Shown here: in pieces, positions 7,450-13,741 of the stretch
How the letters are laid out: the number at the start of each line of letters is the position of its first letter
Numbering within the stretch: the stretch's first letter is position 1
From: Centipeda periodontii DSM 2778
GTDB taxonomy: Bacteria > Bacillota > Negativicutes > Selenomonadales > Selenomonadaceae
NCBI RefSeq assembly: GCF_000213975.1
Contig: NZ_GL892076.1
Coordinates: forward strand, 163,854 to 227,853
Direction of reading: 5' to 3'
DNA: 64,000 nucleotides
Notes under the pieces: model-generated
What the model was told of the DNA's origin: nothing
What the model saw: the letters and a program-made list of their open reading frames with translations, nothing else
The model's database searches: none
Made by a program: the position numbers and the translations under genes

Positions 7450-9561
7450 TCATCGCTGTGTGCGCCGCGCGAAAAGCCCACCCTCCGGCGTCAGGATGCG
7501 GCAGCTGTTCAAGACGACGGCGAGCGTCGCTGTGTTGTGGATCGCCGCCGCTGCGAGAGGGCTGATCGACCCGAGTGCGCCGAGCAGCATCGCCGCCGAG
7601 TTGACGAGCAGTGTCGCCTTGAAGTTCTGATGTACGAGGTGCATCGACCGCTGTCCGAGGCGCAGTGCCTCCACAAGCCGCGTCGGATCCTCGGAATGAA
7701 TGGTTACCGCCGAGGACTCCGCCGCGATGTCCGTCTGGCGTCCGCCAAGTGAAACGCCCACATCGGCAAATGCAAGCGCAGGCGCATCGTTGATGCCGTC
7801 ACCGACCATCATGACGGTGCCGCGCTGCTTGAGTTGATTGACGTAGCGCGACTTATCCTCGGGCAGGATCTCCGCATGATAGGAGTCCACATCCATCTCG
7901 CGCGCCACGTCTGCCGCGACCGCCTTTGCATCGCCCGTGAGCATGACAATTTCATCCACGCCGCAGCGCCGCAGCTGGTTCAGCGTCTTCTTCATCTTCG
8001 GGCGGATCGGATCCTCGATGCCGATGATGCCGATGAGCTTCGTATCCCGCGCGACGTAGAGGAGGTTCTTCCCCGTCACCGAGGCAATCAAATTCTCCTC
8101 GTCCGTAACGCCGTTCTCCTGCAGGAAGCGACGGCTGCCGACACGCACGATACCGCCCGCAAAGCCCTCGAAATCCGGCACCTCGGCAAGCATGCCGCGC
8201 GCTACAATTGTTTTGGAGGATCGGTGCTGCGGTGCCTTCCACGCCTGTTCCTCCACGTATTTCTGAATGGCGACAGCGAGCGGGTGCACGGAGTGCTCTT
8301 CTGCCGATGCCGCGAGAAGGATGACTTCCTTCTCCGTCACACCCGCTGCCGTGCGGACGAACGTGATCTCCGGCACGCCGACCGTCAGTGTTCCCGTCTT
8401 GTCGAGCACAACCGTATCCGTGCGTGCAAGCGCCTCAATGTAGTTGCCGCCCTTGACGAGGATGCCGCGCTTTGCCGCCGCCGCAATCGACGCCGACATT
8501 GCCGTCGCCGTGGAAAGCTTGAGGCCACAGGAGAAGTCAATAAAGAGCAGATTCAGCACACGTCCCCAGTCACGCGTCGCACCGTAGACGATCGCCGCGC
8601 CGAGGAAGGACACGGGTACGAGATAGTTCGCCATCTGATCGGCAAAGTTCTGCACGGGCGCGCGGCGCGTCTGCGCCTCCTCGACGAGGTGAACGATGTG
8701 CGCGAGCGAGGTATCGCCGCCCACCTTCTCCACCGCGACGACGAGCTCGCCCGCCTCAACCACACTGCCCGCATACACCGGTGCACCCTCATGCTTCATC
8801 GCGGGTGCCGATTCGCCCGTGATGGATGCCTGCGTCACCGCCGCATCACCGCGCAGGACACGCCCGTCGATCACAATCTTCTCGCCCGCGTGCACGGCGA
8901 TCGTATCACCGGGGCGCACTTCCTCCACGGGCACCTTGCGCTCGACCTCGCCGTCCGGCGTCTCTTCGACGAGCCAGACATCGCGCTGTCCGAGCGAGAG
9001 GAGTCCCGAGATATGCGTACGCGCCTTCTCCGCCGCATAGCTCGTCAGCATCTCAGAGCCGTTGCTGAGTGCGAGCAGCATGAGGCTCGACTCGGGCTTG
9101 CCTGCGAGCACGGAGGCGATGACCGCCGTCGTCGTCAGCGTATCCGCATTCGGCTGCCGATTCTCGATCAAACCGCCGATCCCCGTCTTGATGAAATTAC
9201 GTGAAATACCAAGCACGAGAAGAGCGCGCAGAATTTTCAGCGAGGCGAAGAGCTCGGGCGCACCGCGCCGAAGCAGTTCCATCGCCGCAAAGCTCGCGAG
9301 CGAGATCACGGCATCGCGGCGGAACTCCGCGAGGCGTTCCGTCGGTGTCACCGCCTTTTCTGCCGCATCGCGCACGGCACGCTCTGCTGCCGCGAGGATG
9401 CGTGCGGCGGGGATTGTGCCCTCGTGCCAGAGCTCGACGTGTGCATCGCGCACGGATGCCGCCGTCACCGCAGGGAAGCGGCGGATACGCGCCGCAAGCC
9501 GCAGAGCATCCTCACGCGGGAGGGCAGTGCTCAGACGAATTCGCGTGTTCACGAGCTTCAT
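7450..9561 (-). CDS. Heavy-metal-type P-type ATPase
   Basis: A 703-residue membrane transporter. Residues about 6-70 form an HMA-like domain without the CxxC metal site; then membrane helices, the actuator motif (ITGESAP), a transmembrane metal motif in FIDFSCGLKLST (SCG where classical members have CPC), the phosphorylation loop (VLDKTGTLT), the P1B-type HP motif (SVHPLAVA), and the hinge (MVGDGINDAPALA). The start at 9561 overlaps the stop of the upstream gene (ATGA). Metal specificity cannot be read from the sequence; Mn or Fe/Zn export are possible. It is the last gene of a four-gene operon with HMA-like proteins. Confidence 0.9.
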   Translation of the reverse strand: MKLVNTRIRLSTALPREDALRLAARIRRFPAVTAASVRDAHVELWHEGTIPAARILAAAERAVRDAAEKAVTPTERLAEFRRDAVISLASFAAMELLRRGAPELFASLKILRALLVLGISRNFIKTGIGGLIENRQPNADTLTTTAVIASVLAGKPESSLMLLALSNGSEMLTSYAAEKARTHISGLLSLGQRDVWLVEETPDGEVERKVPVEEVRPGDTIAVHAGEKIVIDGRVLRGDAAVTQASITGESAPAMKHEGAPVYAGSVVEAGELVVAVEKVGGDTSLAHIVHLVEEAQTRRAPVQNFADQMANYLVPVSFLGAAIVYGATRDWGRVLNLLFIDFSCGLKLSTATAMSASIAAAAKRGILVKGGNYIEALARTDTVVLDKTGTLTVGVPEITFVRTAAGVTEKEVILLAASAEEHSVHPLAVAIQKYVEEQAWKAPQHRSSKTIVARGMLAEVPDFEGFAGGIVRVGSRRFLQENGVTDEENLIASVTGKNLLYVARDTKLIGIIGIEDPIRPKMKKTLNQLRRCGVDEIVMLTGDAKAVAADVAREMDVDSYHAEILPEDKSRYVNQLKQRGTVMMVGDGINDAPALAFADVGVSLGGRQTDIAAESSAVTIHSEDPTRLVEALRLGQRSMHLVHQNFKATLLVNSAAMLLGALGSISPLAAAAIHNTATLAVVLNSCRILTPEGGLFARRTQR

Positions 9562-10313
9562 ACCTTCCATCCCCTCATGAGCGTCAGTGCCCACCAGAGC
9601 ATCTGCGAACCCGACGGCGTATTGTTCGTGAGCAGGAGCTGGCGAATCCCGCGCAGGACAAAGATCACCGCGACCAGCGAACTGAGATCGAGCGCCCCGC
9701 CCGTGTGCCGCTGAATCCAGCCGCTGAAATCACGCACCGAGCGGCGCACGCTCTGCGCAACCGTCGCAGGCGGCGGTGCGGTGCGTCCCTCTGCAAAGAT
9801 CGCCTCCAACCCCTCCGCGAGCACGAGGATATGCGCCTCGTCCTCCGGCGGGTAAATAATGAGAATGCTGCCGGACACCGCGTTTGCCCGCAGAGCCGTC
9901 ACAAACGGGAGACGCGGCAGAAGCTCCTCAAGCACCTTTGCGAACTCCGGTGTCAGATACGGCGTCCGATAGCGACGACGCCCCGACGATGCGTGCACCA
10001 CAGCAAAGGGAGACACCGAGGGATCGCTTGCCCGCTGAGGAACAGCATTCTTATCCGACACGCCCGCATGCAGGAGGGGCGTATTTCCACCCATCCGCCC
10101 CATGCTGCCAAAGAGACTCGAAAATGCAGATGCACCGCTCGAAAAATTCCCGAGCGATGCAGCGCCCGACAACAGATTGCCATCCTGCATCGCGCGCCCG
10201 TGTCCTCCTCCCATGCCCTGCCCGGCAAAGCCGGACGTACTGCCCGCGCCGAGCATCTGCCGCAGCATATTGGCAACGGATGCGCCGAGCATCAACCCTG
10301 AGACGTAGTTCAT
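9558..10313 (-). CDS. HMA-like domain protein with Gly/Met-rich N-terminal part
   Basis: A 251-residue protein. Residues 1-75 are rich in Gly, Met, Ser and Ala with a weakly hydrophobic start; residues about 105-175 (YRTPYLTPEFAKVLEELLPR ... ANAVSGSILIIYPPEDE) resemble an HMA_2-type ferredoxin-like fold without cysteines; a hydrophobic helix follows near 220-235 (LSSLVAVIFVLRGIRQLLL). ATG 10313 has GGAGG upstream and overlaps the stop of the upstream gene by four bases. Tight overlap with both neighbours suggests it works with the ATPase, perhaps as a membrane-bound metal-handling or regulatory subunit; this is inference. Confidence 0.65.
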   Translation of the reverse strand: MNYVSGLMLGASVANMLRQMLGAGSTSGFAGQGMGGGHGRAMQDGNLLSGAASLGNFSSGASAFSSLFGSMGRMGGNTPLLHAGVSDKNAVPQRASDPSVSPFAVVHASSGRRRYRTPYLTPEFAKVLEELLPRLPFVTALRANAVSGSILIIYPPEDEAHILVLAEGLEAIFAEGRTAPPPATVAQSVRRSVRDFSGWIQRHTGGALDLSSLVAVIFVLRGIRQLLLTNNTPSGSQMLWWALTLMRGWKV

Positions 10314-10621
10314 GATGCCCGCCTCCTCGCGTGCGTGCGCATATAGTCCTCTACGCGGCGCAGCTCCGCATTCCTGCGCAGGCGCTCCGGCTCATACGTA
10401 ATGAGGATCGAGCCCGTCGCGATATTCGTATCCACGCGCTCAATCTCCGCGAGTGCACCAAGATGTGCCTGCACCTGCGCCTCGAGCGCCGCATTGTTTA
10501 CGAGCTGCTTGCTGTAGAGGCGCACACGCCCCGGCATATACGACGCAATGTCCGTCGTGCGGACGAAGACATCCATCGCCGACTGTGGAATCGCGTTTTT
10601 GATCGTATCGAAAATATTCAT
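10310..10621 (-). CDS. HMA_2-like small protein
   Basis: A 103-residue protein with the motif YMPGRVRLYSKQL followed by ALAEIERVDTNIATGSILIT, the pattern of cysteine-free HMA_2 domains (PGRxRL ... GSxLIxY) that accompany a subgroup of P-type ATPases. The ATG at 10621 has GAGGG upstream; an in-frame ATG at 10642 lies in the T-run of the terminator before it. The end overlaps the next gene. Role unknown beyond the association with the ATPase. Confidence 0.7.
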   Translation of the reverse strand: MNIFDTIKNAIPQSAMDVFVRTTDIASYMPGRVRLYSKQLVNNAALEAQVQAHLGALAEIERVDTNIATGSILITYEPERLRRNAELRRVEDYMRTHARRRAS

Positions 10622-10640
10622 GAAAAGCCCTCTTACTTTC

Positions 10641-10676
10641 AAAAAGGGACTGCGCGCGATTCCGCGCAGCAGTCCC
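10641..10676 (-). terminator. Intra-operon intrinsic terminator
   Basis: Minus-strand hairpin with outer arms at 10669-10676 and 10646-10653 (GGGACTGC / GCAGTCCC) and further GC pairs inside, followed by five Ts at 10641-10645. It stands between the small membrane protein gene and the HMA_2 gene, so only part of the transcripts should continue into the ATPase genes. Confidence 0.8.
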
Positions 10677-10692
10677 CACCCCTACGGAACTC

Positions 10693-10893
10693 TTACTGCT
10701 CCGACGCGGACTGCGCCGCAATCAGATCCTCCAGTTCCTCCTTCTGGCGCTGAAGCTCCGCCAGCGAGAGATCCGCCTGACCTGCCTCGAGCGCGGCGAG
10801 CTGCTGCGTGCGCTCCTGCATGAAGCGATAGCCAAAAATACCTGCCACCGCACCGACCGCAAGGCCAATCCAAAAATCTGTCTTTGAGAACAT
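10693..10893 (-). CDS. Small single-span membrane protein (DUF6110/YtxH-like)
   Basis: A 66-residue protein: a helix FWIGLAVGAVAGIFGYRFM (residues 7-25) that reads as a membrane span with Gly zipper spacing, then a charged coiled coil (LAELQRQKEELEDLIAAQ). ATG 10893 has GGAGGA upstream. It is the first gene of the ATPase operon. Proteins of this look often accompany HMA_2/P-type ATPase clusters. Family name is tentative. Confidence 0.6.
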   Translation of the reverse strand: MFSKTDFWIGLAVGAVAGIFGYRFMQERTQQLAALEAGQADLSLAELQRQKEELEDLIAAQSASEQ

Positions 10894-10972
10894 GACAATT
10901 CCTCCTCTGTTCTATCGCCCGAGCGGGCTGTTTACACTCTGGCGCCTTGCCTCGAACTGAGTTCACCGATGG

Positions 10973-11000
10973 AAAAGAAAAGCCGCCGTATGGCAGCTTT
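10973..11000 (-). terminator. Leader attenuator of the ATPase operon
   Basis: Minus-strand hairpin AAAGCTGCC (10992-11000), loop ATAC, GGCGGCTTT (10979-10987), followed by TCTTTT. It lies inside the 5' leader, about 80 nt after the predicted transcription start and 80 nt before the first ATG, so it could act as an attenuator. Confidence 0.6.
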
Positions 11001-11073
11001 GAAAGATTTCACACGGTGATGACAATTCCTGCGCCGTGAGAACATCGTCGGTCCTCTCCGGAATCATCTGTTG

Positions 11074-11137
11074 TTCTCAGTATATGTGAGAATAGGCGTA
11101 AAGTCAATAGTTTTAAGGTAATCAGGAATAACTATTG
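11074..11137 (-). promoter_or_regulatory. Promoter and palindromic operators of the metal ATPase operon
   Basis: Minus strand TTGACT (11102-11107), 17-base spacer, TATACT (11079-11084), a near-consensus sigma-A promoter. The -10 is embedded in the palindrome TTCTCAGTATATGTGAGAA (11074-11092), and a further TGAGAA half-site lies at 11037-11042. A second inverted repeat, CAATAGTT (11105-11112) and AACTATTG (11130-11137), covers the -35 edge and upstream DNA. This arrangement suggests repression by a dimeric, possibly metal-sensing regulator not encoded in the window. Confidence 0.7.
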
Positions 11138-11140
11138 ACA

Positions 11141-11302
11141 TCATGGATAACGATTAGCAGTGTCCATGTGCGCGGGGATTGCGATCCGCCCCGCCGCCAC
11201 ACCTTCGCGTACGAACTCCGGTGTTACCCGCTCCTCCTCCGCCACAATGCGCATTTCCTCCGTCGTCTCTCCCGCACGTGCGCGCTGCATCTATGTTGCC
11301 AT
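11141..11302 (-). pseudogene. thiC: Remnant of the 5' end of thiC (phosphomethylpyrimidine synthase)
   Basis: A 54-codon remnant read on the minus strand. AGGAGG precedes the ATG at 11302 by eight bases; codons 1-5 read Met-Ala-Thr-stop-Met, where ThiC proteins normally have M-x-T-Q-M, so a CAG to TAG change is likely. The following codons give QRARAGETTEEM and AEEERVTPEFVREGVAAG, then RIAIPAH, matching the conserved ThiC N-terminus (A-R-x-G ... ITxEM ... VAxxExxxxExxRxxxAxGxxxIPAN). Similarity ends there and a stop follows at 11141-11143. No THI-box is visible upstream. The rest of the gene is absent, replaced by the promoter region of the ATPase operon. Confidence 0.7.
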
Positions 11303-11419
11303 AACGATCGCCTCCTAAAATAAAAATCCGATACTTTCTCCACACTTCTTCATCAAAATATCATCATTGTTCTATATGATAATTCCGATCATTTCCACAT
11401 GCATGAAAGGTGCATTTCC

Positions 11420-12556
11420 ATGAAAATCCATTCGCAGCGCTTTGCACGCTTCCTTGGCATCTGCCTCGCCCTCATCGTCATTCTCTATGCACTCTTCCAC
11501 CTGCCCGCCGGCGAGGACGGCGACCCGCCCACCTACAAGGCAGAAGTGCTTTCCGTTGCGGAGAGCGAAAACGACATCGCTGCATTTGCGCCGGGCAGCG
11601 CACAGTATAGGGTACAGATTCGTATCGACTCAGGCCCCGCAGAGGGAACAGAGGCAACGATCACACACCGGACGCTGAACAATCCCGCCTTTGATATCCA
11701 CCCGCAGGAGGGCGACAACATCATCGTCCGCACGGAGAACGAGAGCTACGCCATCGTCGACTACGACCGCCTGCCCGCAATGCTCCTCCTGCTGCTCGGC
11801 TTCGCCGCGCTCCTCATCCTCTTCGGCGGCGTCACCGGCGCAAAGGCGCTCCTTGTCCTCCTCTTCGCCGTCCTTCTCATCGCAAAGGGACTCATCGGCT
11901 TCATCCTTTTCGCACCGTCGCACATCCTCCTCTGGACGATCCTCATCGGCGCCGTCATCACGCTTGCGACACAGCTCATTGTTAACGGGCGCAACGTCAA
12001 GTCCGCAGGCGCGATCATCGGCACGATCGGCGGCATACTCATCGCGGGGCTTCTCGCCATCCTTGCCATCCACTTTTCCTATCTCACGGGCGTCGCTGAG
12101 GAGCAGGCAGGTATGCTCAAGGTACTCTATCTGAAAGACGTGGACTTTCGCGAGCTGCTCTTTTCGGGCATCGTCCTCGGCGCACTCGGCGCCGTTATGG
12201 ACGTAGCGGTATCCATCGCCTCTGCGCAGTATGAGATGAAGCAGCTCGCACCCAAGACCAGATTTCGGGAGCTCGTCGCCTCAGGGCTGAACGTCGGACG
12301 CGATGTCATGGGCACGATGGCGAATACACTCGTCCTCGCCTACATCGGCGGCGCACTCCCGCTCATCCTCCTCATCTCCGCGCAGCCCGATATCTCCCTG
12401 CTGCACGTCATGAACCTCAACATGATCGCAACCGAAGTTGTGCGCTCCCTTGTCGGCAGCATCGGCCTCCTCTGCGCCATCCCCATCACTGCCTACGCCA
12501 CCGCCTTTCTCATCACGGTCCGCCCACGGCGCAAAAGGAAAAAGGCAGAGGACTAG
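11420..12556 (+). CDS. YibE/F family membrane protein
   Basis: A 378-residue protein. An N-terminal membrane anchor (residues about 10-27) is followed by a soluble domain (residues 35-115, with a GDNIIVRTENE end), then at least seven membrane helices, including GVTGAKALLVLLFAVLLIAK and LGALGAVMDVAVSIASAQ typical of YibE/F. Function of the family is unknown. I start at ATG 11420 because AAAGGTG lies seven bases before it; an in-frame ATG at 11399 lacks a good site. It is alone on the plus strand, and its stop is immediately followed by a palindromic repeat shared with the convergent gene. Confidence 0.85.
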   Translation: MKIHSQRFARFLGICLALIVILYALFHLPAGEDGDPPTYKAEVLSVAESENDIAAFAPGSAQYRVQIRIDSGPAEGTEATITHRTLNNPAFDIHPQEGDNIIVRTENESYAIVDYDRLPAMLLLLLGFAALLILFGGVTGAKALLVLLFAVLLIAKGLIGFILFAPSHILLWTILIGAVITLATQLIVNGRNVKSAGAIIGTIGGILIAGLLAILAIHFSYLTGVAEEQAGMLKVLYLKDVDFRELLFSGIVLGALGAVMDVAVSIASAQYEMKQLAPKTRFRELVASGLNVGRDVMGTMANTLVLAYIGGALPLILLISAQPDISLLHVMNLNMIATEVVRSLVGSIGLLCAIPITAYATAFLITVRPRRKRKKAED

Positions 12557-12586
12557 GGAATCGCTGATAAAATTATCAGTGATTCC
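12557..12586. repeat. Solo fused ends of the small inverted-repeat element
   Basis: A 30-bp palindrome made of GGAATCGCTGATAA, AA and TTATCAGTGATTCC. These are exactly the two outer ends of the longer copies at 16766-16924 and 37496-37653 with the interior missing. It lies between convergent genes, begins next to the stop of the YibE/F gene, and supplies the last two codons and stop of the dehydratase gene. It could also work as a weak bidirectional terminator. Confidence 0.75.
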
Positions 12587-13637
12587 TAAAGAATTCTCGC
12601 ACTTGTTCCTCTGTCACTGCACGCATATCACTGTCTGCCGCCCACGCCTTTGCCCATTCCACCGTTTTCTCCACGGCATCAGCAATATGCCAACGTGGTT
12701 TCCATCCGAGTTCACTCTTGATCTTCGAGCAGTCGAGCTTAAGGAAATGAGCCTCATGCGGGCCATTGTCCGCGTGTGTCTGCCAGTGTGCGCCCTCCCC
12801 CCAAGTCCGACAAAAGATATTGGCAAGTTCGCCCGTCGTCACACAGTCTGCATCGTCGGGTCCCACGTTCCACGCGCCGACGAGGGAGGCGTCTGCCGCC
12901 TGTCGTGCCGCAATCGTAAGATAGACGGAGAGTGGCTCCAAGACATGCTGATAGGGACGCGTCGAGTGGGGGTTGCGGATGTCGATCACCTGCCCGCGCA
13001 CGGCTGCGCGGATGCAGTCGGGTATAATGCGGTCGGGCGCAAAATCCCCGCCGCCGATCACGTTGCCCGCGCGCGCCGTTGAGAGGCGTACTGCTCCATC
13101 GGCAAAAAAACTCTGCCGATAGCTGTAAACCGCAAGCTCGGCACAGCTCTTGCTCGCGGAATAGGGATCGTACCCCATCAACGGCTCATTCTCACGGTAG
13201 CCCCATGCCCATTCCTTGTTTTCATAGACCTTGTCCGTCGTCACAACAAGTACCGAGTGTACGGTGTCCGATGCGCGGACACATTCGAGCAGATTGACCG
13301 TCCCCATCACGTTCGCCGCGAACGTATCCACGGGGCGACGGTAGCTCTCGCGCACGATCGGCTGTGCCGCAAGGTGGAAGACAATCTCGGGATCTGCTTC
13401 ATCAAATGTGCGGCGCAGCGCTGCAAGATCACGCACATCCCCACGCACATCCCGCATTTCCTTCAAGATACCAAGATGGCTCAGTGCCTGTGCGCCGCCC
13501 TTGGTGGGTGCATCGAGGGAAAATCCCGTGACCTCCGCACCTGCCCTCAGAAGCAGGAGAGAGAGCCACATGCCCTTGAATCCCGTATGTCCCGTGAGGA
13601 ATACGCGCTTCCCCTCGTAAAAGTTTAAGTCGCCCAT
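12576..13637 (-). CDS. rfbG: CDP-glucose 4,6-dehydratase-like NAD-dependent sugar dehydratase
   Basis: A 353-residue short-chain dehydrogenase/reductase. The NAD site reads VFLTGHTGFKGMWLSLLLL, a hallmark of CDP-glucose 4,6-dehydratase; then VVTTDKVYENKEW with the catalytic Thr, and YDPYSASKSCAELAVYSYRQ with the Tyr-x3-Lys pair. It would convert a nucleotide-glucose to the 4-keto-6-deoxy form for a surface glycan. ATG 13637 is chosen over a TTG at 13745 because the protein fold begins here and GGAGG precedes it. Its neighbour upstream is a sulfatase-fold protein; other CDP-sugar genes are not in the window. The last codons lie in a repeat. Confidence 0.8.
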   Translation of the reverse strand: MGDLNFYEGKRVFLTGHTGFKGMWLSLLLLRAGAEVTGFSLDAPTKGGAQALSHLGILKEMRDVRGDVRDLAALRRTFDEADPEIVFHLAAQPIVRESYRRPVDTFAANVMGTVNLLECVRASDTVHSVLVVTTDKVYENKEWAWGYRENEPLMGYDPYSASKSCAELAVYSYRQSFFADGAVRLSTARAGNVIGGGDFAPDRIIPDCIRAAVRGQVIDIRNPHSTRPYQHVLEPLSVYLTIAARQAADASLVGAWNVGPDDADCVTTGELANIFCRTWGEGAHWQTHADNGPHEAHFLKLDCSKIKSELGWKPRWHIADAVEKTVEWAKAWAADSDMRAVTEEQVREFFRNH

Positions 13638-13741
13638 TGCCCCTCCATTTCTTCCCAATTCCATAGCTACGTCCAGGTTTACGATTCCTGTGCGTCGTGA
13701 TTTTTCCATATCTCTTTGCACTTTTCTGCATCCTGCTCGAC

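Noticed and set aside
7834-9204. 456-codon plus-strand ORF over the P-type ATPase
   Set aside because: Antisense shadow; the minus frame has all P-type motifs.
11135-11345. Two short ORFs in the 11.1-11.35 kb intergenic region
   Set aside because: Neither frame is protein-like; the meaningful frame there is the thiC remnant on the minus strand.
11341-11419. TPP riboswitch before the thiC remnant
   Set aside because: I looked for the CTGAGA and GAACCTGATC-type blocks and did not find them.
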